This document shows, in pieces, positions 34,316 to 42,893 of a stretch of 51,358 nt of DNA. Position 1 is the stretch's first letter, and every line of letters begins with the position of its first letter. The DNA comes from Treponema sp. Its GTDB lineage: Bacteria > Spirochaetota > Spirochaetia > Treponematales > Breznakiellaceae. The stretch is from NCBI GenBank assembly GCA_031275035.1, contig JAISPH010000056.1, forward strand, positions 1 to 51,358, read 5' to 3'. A model generated the notes under the pieces. That model saw only the letters and a program-made list of their open reading frames with translations. It made no database searches and was not told the origin of the DNA. The position numbers were made by a program, and so were the translations under genes.

Positions 34316-35427
34316 ATAACGGCGATTCCCCTTCTTCCAAAAAAAAGCCGTCCCCCAAAGCGGTTCAGAACTATGTTTTTGCGATCATCCTCGTGGCGCT
34401 TTTTCTGGTGGTATGCCGGCTCTTCGCTCCCTTTTTTACGGTTCTGCTCTGGTCCACCCTTTTCTATATTCTGCTAAGTCCCCTGCACCACCGGATAGTC
34501 AGGAATATTGATTTTTCCAAAACCAGGGGAACCCTGCTGCGGAATTTTTGGGCCGCGGTTTTTGCCCTGGGTACGGTGGTGATCATCCTGCTTCCCCTTT
34601 TTTTTATGGCTTCCCAGTTTTTACGGCAGGTGATGGATCTGATCCGTACCGCCCGGTACCTGTTCTCCGCCAATCCGGGCACATTAACGGACATCTTTGA
34701 AAGACTGTCCGCCCTGATCCGGGATCTGACCTCGGACCAGATTGTGATCAGCGCCGGTGATATTCAGCGAAGGATTCTTTCGGCCCTCAGTTTGAGTCTC
34801 CAAACCATGATACAGATGAGCAGCAGTCTTGCCCGGAACATAGGCTCCTTTCTTCTAAGCCTGGTTCTGATGGTATTCTGTCTTTTCTTCTTTTATATGG
34901 ACGGAACCTACCTTTCCCGGCTTCTCCTCCACGTTATCCCCATCAGAAAAGAGTATATCTCCGCGCTGGTGGGCAAATTTAAGGATATCACCCGGAACCT
35001 CTTCTTCGGCTATATCATTGTGGCGATCGTTCAGGCGGTGATGGCCTATATCATTTTTACTATTTTCCGGGTTAAGGGCGCCCTGGTATTTGCGGGACTT
35101 ACCCTGGTCAGCGTTTTTATCCCCATCTTCGGCGGCGGCCTGATCTGGCTGCCCCTGGGAATAGTCCGGATTATCAACGGCAATGTAATCGGCGGCGTTG
35201 TTTTTCTGATTGTTTCGGGGATCTTCATTTCAACCCTGGATAATTTTCTGCGCCCCATGTTTCTGCAGAACCGTATCCAGCTGCATCCGCTGATCATCTT
35301 CTTCGCCATTCTTGGAGGTATGCGGGCTTTCGGCTTCAACGGCTTTGTACTGGGTCCCATGGTGGTGATCCTTTTTCTGACGGTCTTGGATCTTTTCCTT
35401 ACGGAACATAAGATAGAACACGACTAG
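34312..35427 (+). CDS. AI-2E family (PerM/YdiK-like) membrane transporter
   Basis: A 371-residue multi-span inner-membrane protein with the hydrophobic pattern of the AI-2E transporter family: an N-terminal pair of segments (AIILVALFLVVCRLFAPFFTVLLWSTLFYILLSPL), a soluble loop, and a conserved C-terminal half (FFGYIIVAIVQAVMAYIIF, FIPIFGGGLIWLPLGI, RIQLHPLIIFFAILGGMRAFGFNGFVLGPMVV). Members export diverse small molecules or ions; the family name does not prove autoinducer transport. It starts within the preceding gene (4-nt overlap). Confidence 0.9.
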   Translation: MNNGDSPSSKKKPSPKAVQNYVFAIILVALFLVVCRLFAPFFTVLLWSTLFYILLSPLHHRIVRNIDFSKTRGTLLRNFWAAVFALGTVVIILLPLFFMASQFLRQVMDLIRTARYLFSANPGTLTDIFERLSALIRDLTSDQIVISAGDIQRRILSALSLSLQTMIQMSSSLARNIGSFLLSLVLMVFCLFFFYMDGTYLSRLLLHVIPIRKEYISALVGKFKDITRNLFFGYIIVAIVQAVMAYIIFTIFRVKGALVFAGLTLVSVFIPIFGGGLIWLPLGIVRIINGNVIGGVVFLIVSGIFISTLDNFLRPMFLQNRIQLHPLIIFFAILGGMRAFGFNGFVLGPMVVILFLTVLDLFLTEHKIEHD

Positions 35428-35437
35428 CGGGGGAATT

Positions 35438-35707
35438 ATGAATGCGATTATCACCGTGGTGGGTGCCGATCGGGTAGGCATCATCGCCAAGGTCAGCGCC
35501 TTTTTGGCGGAGAGGAATATCAATATTGAAGATATCAGCCAGACCATATTGAGCGGTAATTTTGTGATGATGATGATGGTGGATCTTTCCCGGAGCGGCG
35601 GGGACCTTAGGGCGGTTAAGGAAGAGTTTGCGCAGCTGGGGGCTTCTATGGGCGTATCCATCAGCGTTATGCACGAGCAGGTGTTCAGCGCCATGCACCG
35701 CATTTAG
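35438..35707 (+). CDS. ACT-domain protein, UPF0237 family
   Basis: An 89-residue stand-alone ACT domain ([34 protein letters not shown]), matching UPF0237. ACT domains bind small ligands such as amino acids. The gene is followed 8 nt later by the UPF0210/PFL gene. This pairing is common in bacteria and suggests the ACT protein regulates its partner. GGGGGAA precedes the ATG. Confidence 0.92.
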   Translation: MNAIITVVGADRVGIIAKVSAFLAERNINIEDISQTILSGNFVMMMMVDLSRSGGDLRAVKEEFAQLGASMGVSISVMHEQVFSAMHRI

Positions 35708-35715
35708 GACCGCCC

Positions 35716-37077
35716 ATGCTGTTTACGCCATTTGAAATACAGGAAACGGTGGACATGTTCCTCCGGTATAAGCTGGATATACGGGCCATTACCCTGGGGG
35801 TATCCCTGCTGGACTGCGCCTCCGCTTCCGGGGAGGAAACCCGCAGGCGGATACGGGATAAGCTGCTGCGGACCGCAGGCCCCCTGGTTTCTGTGGGCAG
35901 GTCCATCGAAGTGGAATACGGCATCCCCATTATCAATAAAAGGCTGGCGGTTACCCCCATCGCGCTGATCGCCGCCTCCTCCGGGGACGCCGGCTATACC
36001 CCTTATGCAAAGGTTCTGGACGATGCCGCCAAGGAACTGGGGATCGATTTTGTGGGAGGCTTTTCCGCCCTGGTACAGAAGGGTTTTTCCGCAGGCGACC
36101 TCAGGCTTATCGAGGCTATTCCCGAAGCGCTGGCCGTGACGGACCGGGTTTGTTCTTCGGTGAATGTGGCCAGTACCAAGAGCGGTATCAATATGGATGC
36201 GGTCCGCCGCATGGGGGAAATTGTCAAAGCTACTGCAGAAAAAACCGCCGCCAGGGACGGCCTGGGCTGCGCCAAGCTGGTGGTATTATGCAATGCCCCC
36301 GAGGATAATCCATTTATGGCCGGCGCCTTCCACGGACCCGGCGAGGGGGAAAACTGCCTTAACGTGGGGGTCTCCGGTCCGGGGGTGGTGAAGGCCGCCC
36401 TGGAATCCCACCGGGACGCCAGCTTTGACGAGATCGCCGATGTCATCAAAAAAACCGCCTTTAAGATTACCCGGATGGGCCAGCTTGTAGGGATGGAGGC
36501 GGCCCGGCGGCTGGGAGTCCCCTTCGGCATTTTGGATCTTTCCCTGGCCCCTACCCCGGAGGCGGGGGATTCGGTGGCCCGTATTCTGGAGGAACTGGGC
36601 CTTGAAGCGGCGGGAACCCACGGGACCACCGCAGCCCTGGCGATGCTTACTGATATGGTCAAGAAGGGCGGGGTCATGGCGTCAACCCACGTGGGGGGCT
36701 TTTCGGGAGCCTTTATCCCCGTTTCCGAGGATGAAGGCATGACCGCCGCGGTCCGTTCCGGCTCCATCGGCCTGGACAAACTGGAGGCCATGACTTCGGT
36801 TTGTTCCGTGGGGCTCGATATGATCGCCCTCCCCGGCGATACCAGCGCCGCCACGATCTCCGCCATAATCGCCGACGAAATGGCCATAGGGATGGTAAAC
36901 AACAAGACCACCGCGGCGCGGCTTATTCCGGTTCCGGGAAAAAAGGCCGGGGATTGGGCCGAGTTTGGCGGCCTCCTGGGGGGCGCTCCGGTGATGGCGG
37001 TAAACAGCGCCGGGAGCGGAGCGTTTATCGCCCGGGGCGGCCGTATTCCTGCGCCGATTCACAGCTTTAGAAATTAA
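35716..37077 (+). CDS. UPF0210 (PFL/DUF711) family protein
   Basis: A 453-residue protein of the UPF0210 family: [33 protein letters not shown] at the N terminus, [43 protein letters not shown], and [10 protein letters not shown] in the middle. The fold resembles pyruvate-formate-lyase-like proteins, but no reaction is established as far as I know. It is nearly always next to the ACT-domain gene, as here. Length is normal. Confidence 0.92.
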   Translation: MLFTPFEIQETVDMFLRYKLDIRAITLGVSLLDCASASGEETRRRIRDKLLRTAGPLVSVGRSIEVEYGIPIINKRLAVTPIALIAASSGDAGYTPYAKVLDDAAKELGIDFVGGFSALVQKGFSAGDLRLIEAIPEALAVTDRVCSSVNVASTKSGINMDAVRRMGEIVKATAEKTAARDGLGCAKLVVLCNAPEDNPFMAGAFHGPGEGENCLNVGVSGPGVVKAALESHRDASFDEIADVIKKTAFKITRMGQLVGMEAARRLGVPFGILDLSLAPTPEAGDSVARILEELGLEAAGTHGTTAALAMLTDMVKKGGVMASTHVGGFSGAFIPVSEDEGMTAAVRSGSIGLDKLEAMTSVCSVGLDMIALPGDTSAATISAIIADEMAIGMVNNKTTAARLIPVPGKKAGDWAEFGGLLGGAPVMAVNSAGSGAFIARGGRIPAPIHSFRN

Positions 37078-37088
37078 TCCGCCGCAGA

Positions 37089-39788
37089 TTGGATGAACGG
37101 GTGAATAAACTTTGTATCCGGGTGCAGGATCTTTCCTATTCCTATGGTAAAGCTCTCCCGCCGGCCCTGCGGAACCTGAACGTGGATTTTTATACCGGGG
37201 TGTATACGGCCATTCTTGGGGCCAACGGCTCGGGAAAAAGTACCCTCCTCAACTGTATTAACGGTCTCTGCGTTCCGCCGCCGGGTTCGGTTTCGGTTTA
37301 TGATGATGATGAAGTCCTGGACCCGGCCAGGGACGACGATCTGGAGAGGATACGCCGCCGGGTGGGTACGGTGATGCAAAACCCGGAGGACCAGATTGTG
37401 GCCGCCGTGGTGGAGGAGGATGTTGCCTTCGGTCCGGGAAATTTGGGACTTCCGGAAAACGAGATCAGTCGCCGGCTGGAGGGGGCCCTTAAAATTGCAG
37501 GGCTTGAGGAACTGCGGGACCGGGACCCTCAGTTTTTGTCCGGCGGTGAAAAACAGCGTCTTGCCGTGGCGGGGGTACTGGCCATGGAAAGCGAGGTGAT
37601 CGCCCTGGACGAAGCTGTGTCCATGATAGACCCCCGGGGCCGGGAAACTCTGCTCGGCCTGCTGGACGCCCTTTCCGCATCGGGAAAGACCATACTTCAC
37701 ATTACCCATTCTCTTCGGGACGCCTTTCGCGCCTCCCGCTGTCTGGCGCTGTATCGGGGGACCCTGGTTTTTGACGGCCCCCCCGGGGATCTTGCGGCGT
37801 CGCCCTCACTGGAGGAATGGGGATTCCGGCTTCCCGAATCGATTAAGGTTCTACGGCTGTTCTCAAAACTGTACCCCGGCTTTTCCGCTTCTTCCCTGGA
37901 ACCTGCCGGGATTGTCCAAAGCCTGATACGGTTCCGCTCTTCCGGGAAGGGGCGGGGTCCGGTTCTCCGGGGACCCGCTGCGGAACATTCCCCCGGCGGC
38001 GGTGAAACGGAGAGGCCCCGTTCCTTTGACGGCGGAACCAATTCTGTTATTCAATTTGATGCCGTTTCCCATGAGTACCTCCGGGGGACCCCCCTTGCCG
38101 CAGCGGGACTTTCGGAATGCAGCTGCCGGATTCCCCGGAACGCCTCGGTGGTTCTTGTCGGGGCCAGCGGATCGGGGAAATCCACGGCGCTGAAACATAT
38201 CAATGCCCTGCTGCTCCCCACCAAAGGCCGGGTCCTGGTTTTTGGAAAAGATACCCTGGACAGGAAAACGAATCTCCGGGACCTGCGTTTTAAGGCGGCC
38301 CTGGCGGTTCAGAACCCGGAAAGCGCCCTTTTTGAAACCTATGTGGCGGACGATGTGGCCTACGGCCCCCGAAACGCCGGACTTACCGGGCAGGATCTGG
38401 CTCTCCGGGTAAGGCGGGCCCTGGCGGAAACGGGGCTTCCCTACGGGCAGTTTGCCGACCGGGAAACCGCCGCCCTTTCGGGAGGGGAGAAACGGCGGGC
38501 GGCTCTGGCGGGGGTGCTGGCCATGGACAGCGAGATCCTCCTGCTGGACGAACCGGCGGCGAGCCTGGACGGCCAAGGCCGGGAGCTGATCCTCAACCTG
38601 ATAAGAGAACTGCGGCGGACGGGAAAAACCGTGGTAAGCTCCACCCATTCCATGGATATGGCCGCCACCTTCGATCTTGTGGGCGTTATGGTGAAGGGCC
38701 GCCTTGCCGCTTTCGGCCCCCCCAGAGAGATCTTCGGCGAAAGCTGGCAGTCCTCGTGGGGGCTGGATCTGCCCTGGATCACGGCGGCGGCCCGGATCCT
38801 GGCGGCGGCAGGGATGATTCCTCCGGGGAAGGTCCCCCTTACCGCGGAAGAATTGGCGGTCCTGCTGGACGGTTCCGGCGGCGCCGCCCCGGCGGCGGAA
38901 CCCGGTACAGGGACGGCGGGATACGGCGCTGACGCATCCGGCGGAACTGTCCGGGACGGGACCGGAACGGGCCGGGCTGAGAACGGCGCTGCGGTTCTGC
39001 CGGAAACCGGCAAAACCCGTCCGCCCCGGAGCCGCAGAAAGACGGGGCTGGAATTTTTCAGGAACCGCGGTTTTGGTCAGTATTTGAACAGCCCTTCTCC
39101 GTTGCAGCGGCTGGGGGCAGGGAAAAAGATGGGCCTCCTCTTTCTGACGGGAACCCTTGCGATTGCGGGACCCCCTCCCTTCTTTCCCCTGGGGATCCTA
39201 ACCCTGGCGCTTATCGCCGGGAGCCTGGCGGGAAAGGCGGGGCCCGGACACCTGCTCCGGGGAATGATTCCGGTACTGCCCTATATCGGCCTTATTCTCT
39301 TTGTTCAACTGTTCTTCCCCCGGCCCCAGGATACCAGCAGGGTCCTCCTTACCCTGGGAGCTTTTTCTCTTACCGCCGGGGCGGTCCTCAGGATCGTCTT
39401 TCTGTTTTGCCGGCTGGGGGCCCTTATGGCGCTTTTCTCACTCTATACCGCAGTAACCACCCTGGAAGCGTCGATTAATGCGGTTAAACGGAGGCTTGCC
39501 CCCCTCTCCCGGCTGGGGATACCCGCCGGAGACATAGCCCTGGCCGTTGGCATTGCCCTGCGTTTTATACCGGTACTTACCGGGGAGGCTGAACGGATTG
39601 TAACGGCCCAACTGTCCCGGGGTAGCGGAAAAAGCCGCATCAGGACCACCGTAACCATGGTGGTTCCCCTGTTGCTGCGGGCGCTGGAACGGTCCGAAAT
39701 GCTGGCCAAGGCGATGATGCTCCGGCTGTATCCGGCCGTTCCAAAGAAAACCAGAAAAGCGCCCGCCGTTCCTAAGCGCATGGCTTGA
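37089..39788 (+). CDS. Single-chain ECF transporter energising module (EcfA-EcfA'-EcfT fusion)
   Basis: An 899-residue fusion of three ECF-transporter subunits. ATPase 1 (about 5-245): Walker A GANGSGKST (44-52), signature LSGGEKQR (150-157), Walker B VIALDEAVSMID. ATPase 2 (about 320-555): Walker A GASGSGKST (358-366), signature LSGGEKRR, Walker B LLLDEPAASLD, H-loop STHSMD. A low-complexity Gly/Ala linker spans about 594-650. EcfT (about 655-890) has several membrane segments and two C-terminal x-Arg-x coupling positions (LSRG at 842-845, LRL at 878-880). The start could also be GTG at 37101. The S component follows at 39896. Confidence 0.9.
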   Translation: MDERVNKLCIRVQDLSYSYGKALPPALRNLNVDFYTGVYTAILGANGSGKSTLLNCINGLCVPPPGSVSVYDDDEVLDPARDDDLERIRRRVGTVMQNPEDQIVAAVVEEDVAFGPGNLGLPENEISRRLEGALKIAGLEELRDRDPQFLSGGEKQRLAVAGVLAMESEVIALDEAVSMIDPRGRETLLGLLDALSASGKTILHITHSLRDAFRASRCLALYRGTLVFDGPPGDLAASPSLEEWGFRLPESIKVLRLFSKLYPGFSASSLEPAGIVQSLIRFRSSGKGRGPVLRGPAAEHSPGGGETERPRSFDGGTNSVIQFDAVSHEYLRGTPLAAAGLSECSCRIPRNASVVLVGASGSGKSTALKHINALLLPTKGRVLVFGKDTLDRKTNLRDLRFKAALAVQNPESALFETYVADDVAYGPRNAGLTGQDLALRVRRALAETGLPYGQFADRETAALSGGEKRRAALAGVLAMDSEILLLDEPAASLDGQGRELILNLIRELRRTGKTVVSSTHSMDMAATFDLVGVMVKGRLAAFGPPREIFGESWQSSWGLDLPWITAAARILAAAGMIPPGKVPLTAEELAVLLDGSGGAAPAAEPGTGTAGYGADASGGTVRDGTGTGRAENGAAVLPETGKTRPPRSRRKTGLEFFRNRGFGQYLNSPSPLQRLGAGKKMGLLFLTGTLAIAGPPPFFPLGILTLALIAGSLAGKAGPGHLLRGMIPVLPYIGLILFVQLFFPRPQDTSRVLLTLGAFSLTAGAVLRIVFLFCRLGALMALFSLYTAVTTLEASINAVKRRLAPLSRLGIPAGDIALAVGIALRFIPVLTGEAERIVTAQLSRGSGKSRIRTTVTMVVPLLLRALERSEMLAKAMMLRLYPAVPKKTRKAPAVPKRMA

Positions 39789-39895
39789 AACCCATAAAAG
39801 GCCGGGGGTTTACAAAATGTTCCGTTATTCGTATAAATACTAAGGAAATAATAGGAAAGGTTTCCAGTCTTCCAGTCATCAGAAAGGAGTCTGCT

Positions 39896-40552
39896 GTGAT
39901 AAGCGACCGGATTAGAAAAATAGCCGTTGCCGGGGTTTTGTCGGCGGTGATGATAGTGCTTGGTCTCACCGGGTTGGGGTTTATCCTCCTTCCCCTGGGG
40001 GCGGTAACCATACTCCACGTGCCGGTGATTATCGGAGCGATCCTTGAGGGGCCCTTGATAGGTCTCTTTATCGGCTTCCTCTTTGGTGTGTTCAGCATAA
40101 TCCAGGCCGCCCTGATGGCGGCAAGCCCGGTGGATTTGGCCATCCTCCACTATCCGTTTATCGCTATCGTACCTCGGATCCTGATTGGACCCGCCGCTTG
40201 GGTGGTATATGCCCTTATCGGCGGGACCTTGAGGGTAAAATCCAAAGATCCCGCCGGGTTTAAGCCCCCTGTATTGAGGGAATCTACCGGGATCATCGCC
40301 GCCGCCGTTGGAGGGACCCTGGTCAATACGGTACTGGTCCTTTCGGCGCTGGTGATGTTCGTGCCGGAGGTTACCGTCCAAATTGCCCTGGCGGTGGGCA
40401 TAACCAACGGCCCCGCCGAAGCAGGCGTCGCTGCGGCCATTACCCTGGCGGTGGTCCTGGCGTGGAAACGTATACCCCGGGGAGGCGGCAAGTCCCGGCT
40501 GACCCGGGATGCGGAAAAATCCGCCGGACTGGACAAGGGGCAAAATTTTTAG
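39896..40552 (+). CDS. ECF transporter S component (substrate-binding membrane subunit)
   Basis: A 218-residue membrane protein that gives the ECF transporter its substrate specificity. Hydrophobic segments with the S-component pattern are clear: IAVAGVLSAVMIVLGLTGLGFILLPLGAVTILHVPVIIGAILEGPLIGLFIGFLFGVFSIIQA, then PRILIGPAAWVVYALIGG and a C-terminal helix. The start is GTG at 39896, 6 nt after AAGGAG; the open frame upstream overlaps the fused gene. The substrate is unknown; pantothenate is one option because a type II pantothenate kinase gene occurs later in the window, but it is too far away to count as evidence. Confidence 0.87.
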   Translation: MISDRIRKIAVAGVLSAVMIVLGLTGLGFILLPLGAVTILHVPVIIGAILEGPLIGLFIGFLFGVFSIIQAALMAASPVDLAILHYPFIAIVPRILIGPAAWVVYALIGGTLRVKSKDPAGFKPPVLRESTGIIAAAVGGTLVNTVLVLSALVMFVPEVTVQIALAVGITNGPAEAGVAAAITLAVVLAWKRIPRGGGKSRLTRDAEKSAGLDKGQNF

Positions 40553-40558
40553 TATATT
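40530..40558 (+). promoter_or_regulatory. tRNA-Cys promoter
   Basis: TGGACA (40530-40535), 17-nt spacer, TATATT (40553-40558), with 5/6 matches in each box. It overlaps the 3' end of the S-component gene and lies about 48 nt before the tRNA. Confidence 0.6.
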
Positions 40559-40605
40559 CAGCGTTATATAAAGGCGTATTCCGGTACGTCTTTTAGCTGT
40601 ACTAT

Positions 40606-40677
40606 GGCGCCGTACCCAAGCGGTAAGGGAGAGGTCTGCAAAACCTTTATGCGACGGTTCGATTCCGCCCGGCGCCT
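40606..40677 (+). tRNA. tRNA-Cys (anticodon GCA)
   Basis: Cloverleaf: acceptor GGCGCCG/CGGCGCC is perfect; D arm CCC/GGG; anticodon stem GAGGT/ACCTT with loop CTGCAAA giving anticodon GCA (40638-40640); T arm with TTCGATT loop; discriminator U at 40677 as expected for tRNA-Cys. The 3' CCA is not encoded. One T-stem pair (A-C) is mismatched. Confidence 0.93.
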
Positions 40678-40683
40678 GTCTTA

Positions 40684-40713
40684 ATGAAAAACCCCCTCAC
40701 GGGGGTTTTTCAT
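40684..40713 (+). terminator. Terminator of tRNA-Cys
   Basis: A 13-bp perfect stem (40684-40696 with 40701-40713) containing CCCCC/GGGGG, TCAC loop and a T5 run lies 6 nt after the tRNA. The A-rich 5' side makes it potentially bidirectional. Confidence 0.85.
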
Positions 40714-41200
40714 TTTGCGATATGGTTTCAGCGGAATCGAAGGGTTTTGTCCGCTGACCGGAGGGAAGAAGATGCGCCACGGATAACGCCATACCGCCGA
40801 ATGGCGGTATTAAAATCCTTCCTTACGGCAAACGGCCCGCAGGGCGTATGGCGCCGAAAGAACAAATTTAAGCAGTTGGTCCGACCCCTTAGTTCGACGG
40901 AAGCTGAAGTTTCTGAACAACCCTATTGTTTCAAATACCCCGGGCTTCAGCAAAGAACTAAAAAATGCTCTATCCCCGGCGGCAGCCGGCGTGTCCCTTT
41001 TTTCTATTAAAGATCCCCAAAGATTCCCGCCCGGATTACCTGTAGCATAGCGAGCAAACCTCGGCGGACATTGAACAGGAACGGCGGATTTTTGCCGCGG
41101 GGTATGTTGTTTTTCTTTTTTCTTGAATTTTTTAGTAAGTTATATATGGACGCTGAGCCGTTTTTACCAAAAGGGTTGTCAGGAAAATTTTAAAAATACT
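40714..41200. other. Intergenic region with hairpin and repeat copy C
   Basis: No gene is recognised over about 490 nt. It holds the perfect 8-bp hairpin ATACCGCC/GGCGGTAT (40791-40810) and dispersed repeat copy C (40891-40932). AT-rich sequence at 41105-41140 presumably carries the hemerythrin promoter, but no box is convincing. Confidence 0.4.
40891..40932. repeat. Dispersed repeat family 1, copy C
   Basis: Contains CTGAAGTTTCTGAACAAC (40904-40921), identical to copy B over 18 bp, with GTTC/GAAC inverted ends. Confidence 0.6.
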
Positions 41201-41218
41201 TGAGGAGGAAACCCCGCA

Positions 41219-41641
41219 TTGAAATCTGAGCTGGTTACATGGTCTCCTACTTTTTCAGTAGGGATAAATAAGATTGATGAACAACATCAGGAACTGCTTA
41301 AAATAACTAATGATTTGTTTAATCATTGTGTGGGTGATGAGGAAACTGAAAAAGCCTACTTAAAAAAAGTGATAAAAGGGGTCGTGGATTACATAAAGGT
41401 CCATTTTTCTACCGAGGAAAAATTAATGCGGCAAATGGGGTTTCCCGGTTATGGAGGGCATAAAAAAGAACATGATGTTTTTGTCTTAACAGTGGTCGAG
41501 CAGGTACGGAACATTGAAGACAAGAAATTTTCCCTCGCGCCCTTTACCCGGTTTCTGAAAGATTGGATTCTGGCCCATATCGCTGTTTCCGACAAACAGT
41601 ATGCCGAATATTTTAAAAAAAACCGCCGCCCGGAAGACTGA
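41219..41641 (+). CDS. Bacteriohemerythrin
   Basis: A 140-residue oxygen-binding di-iron protein. Iron ligands appear in family order: His in INKIDEQHQELL (about 22), His and Glu in VHFSTEEKLM (about 61-65), HKKEHDVF (two His, about 77-81), and His/Asp in LAHIAVSD (about 120-125). The start is TTG at 41219 with GAGGAGG about 11 nt upstream; no better ATG exists. In an anaerobe it probably scavenges or senses oxygen. It stands alone between repeat-rich gaps. Its A-rich codon use differs from the GC-rich neighbours, which may mean acquisition or a highly expressed small gene. Confidence 0.93.
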   Translation: MKSELVTWSPTFSVGINKIDEQHQELLKITNDLFNHCVGDEETEKAYLKKVIKGVVDYIKVHFSTEEKLMRQMGFPGYGGHKKEHDVFVLTVVEQVRNIEDKKFSLAPFTRFLKDWILAHIAVSDKQYAEYFKKNRRPED

Positions 41642-41947
41642 CATCCCGTATGATGAAAACACGCCGGCCGGTTAAGGGCGGAGTGTTCATGCGCATGGAT
41701 TGACCGGTACCGGCAGGGACGCGGCTTGAAATGAGCCTCCCCGGAACAGAGCGCGAACCAGAGATTCGGCGGGGTACAATTTCACGCCGCTGTATAGCGG
41801 CGCATGAATCATTCTTCTAATTGCCAGCCCGAAGGGTTGATTAAACCAGACTTTCGAATAAAGCCGGAGCGGACCGGCAACGCTAAGTCTATGTAGGATA
41901 AGGAATTACCAGACTAATTGGCTTCCCGCATAAGGAGAGATCCGCAT
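41642..41947. other. Intergenic region with inverted family 2 repeat
   Basis: No gene recognised. 41725-41779 is an inverted copy of the ATACCCCG/TCATTCGCAAG unit seen at 26369-26422, and a CGCCGCT/AGCGGCG hairpin lies at 41785-41802. A segment ending near 41848 (GATTAAACCAGACTTTCG) resembles the CGCAAGTCTGGTTAAT junction at 26355 in reverse. Confidence 0.5.
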
Positions 41948-41977
41948 ATTTGCAAATATTTGAAAATTTGCAATAAT
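41948..41977 (+). promoter_or_regulatory. Operator-like palindromes and promoter of the NahK sugar operon
   Basis: ATTTGCAAAT (41948-41957, perfect palindrome) and ATTTGCAAT (41966-41974) form a pair of repressor-site-like elements. They overlap a putative promoter TTTGCA (41949-41954), 17 nt, AATAAT (41972-41977), which ends 7 nt before the ATG. The regulator is not in the window. Confidence 0.45.
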
Positions 41978-41984
41978 AAAGGGT

Positions 41985-42893
41985 ATGAAAGGACCTGTTT
42001 TAGTTGTTTTAGCCGCCGGGATGGGAAGCCGTTACGGCGGTCTCAAGCAGATGGACGCGATCGGCAGGGGCGGGGAAGCCCTGCTGGATTATTCGGTTTA
42101 CGACGCCCTGCGTTCGGGTTTTGAGAGGATAGTGTTTATTATCCGCCGCGATTTTGAGGCGGATTTCAAAGAGATTATCCTGGGACGCATGGGATCTTCG
42201 GTCAGGTACGATCTGGTTTATCAGGAATTGGACAGCCTGATTCCTGCGGAGATCCTGGCGGAAAGCCGGCGCATGGGCCGGACCAAGCCCTGGGGCACCA
42301 CCCACGCCCTGCTCTGTGCAGAGCCCGCGGTCAACGCTCCCTTTACGGTGATCAACGCCGACGATTTCTATGGCCGGGAAGCCTTTGCCGTCATGGGACA
42401 GTACCTTGCCGGTGGAATAAGCGAAGGGGCCATCGTTCCCTACAGCCTGGAAAAAACCCTCAGCCCCCAGGGAACCGTTACCCGGGGGATCTGCGTGGTC
42501 AGGGACGGCTGCCTTGTTTCGGTGGACGAACTAAAGTCCATTGAAAAAAAAGACGGCCTCATCTTCAACACCGGAGACGACGGCGTCCGGCAGAATCTGG
42601 CTCCAAATACCCCCGTGTCCATGAACTTCTGGGGTTTCCCTCCGGGAATATTTCCCCGGCTGCGGCGTTACTTTGAGGACTTCCTTGAAAGTTCGGGAAA
42701 GGAACTGAAGAGCGAATGTTACCTGCCCATGGCGGCGGACTGGTTTGTCAAAAATAATTTACTTACAATCCGGGTGCTGAATGCGGATTCCGCTTGGTTC
42801 GGCGTAACCTACAAAGAAGACCGGGAGGCGGCGGTAAGCCGCATCGCAGAGCTGACGGCCCGGGGCGTATACCCGGAGAGGCTCTGGGGCTGA
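41985..42893 (+). CDS. Sugar-1-phosphate nucleotidyltransferase-like protein
   Basis: A 302-residue NTP-transferase. The nucleotide-binding loop is VLAAGMGSRYGGLKQMDAIG (about residues 8-27), close to G-x-G-x-R.....K. Later WGTTHALLCAEPAV and VINADDFYGREAF (metal-binding Asp) are seen, as in UDP/dTDP-sugar pyrophosphorylases. Its stop codon overlaps the NahK-like start by one base (TGATG). Together they would make a sugar-1-phosphate and then an NDP-sugar. The preferred nucleotide and sugar cannot be read from sequence. There is no good Shine-Dalgarno. Confidence 0.88.
   Translation: MKGPVLVVLAAGMGSRYGGLKQMDAIGRGGEALLDYSVYDALRSGFERIVFIIRRDFEADFKEIILGRMGSSVRYDLVYQELDSLIPAEILAESRRMGRTKPWGTTHALLCAEPAVNAPFTVINADDFYGREAFAVMGQYLAGGISEGAIVPYSLEKTLSPQGTVTRGICVVRDGCLVSVDELKSIEKKDGLIFNTGDDGVRQNLAPNTPVSMNFWGFPPGIFPRLRRYFEDFLESSGKELKSECYLPMAADWFVKNNLLTIRVLNADSAWFGVTYKEDREAAVSRIAELTARGVYPERLWG

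Noticed and set aside
34312..35427. Autoinducer-2 exporter assignment
   Set aside because: The family name is historical; many members move other compounds and no lsr or luxS gene is nearby.
40725..40745. Inverted partial tRNA 3' end (TTCGATTCCGC) as an integration scar
   Set aside because: Only 11 bp match, on the opposite strand, with no integrase gene nearby.
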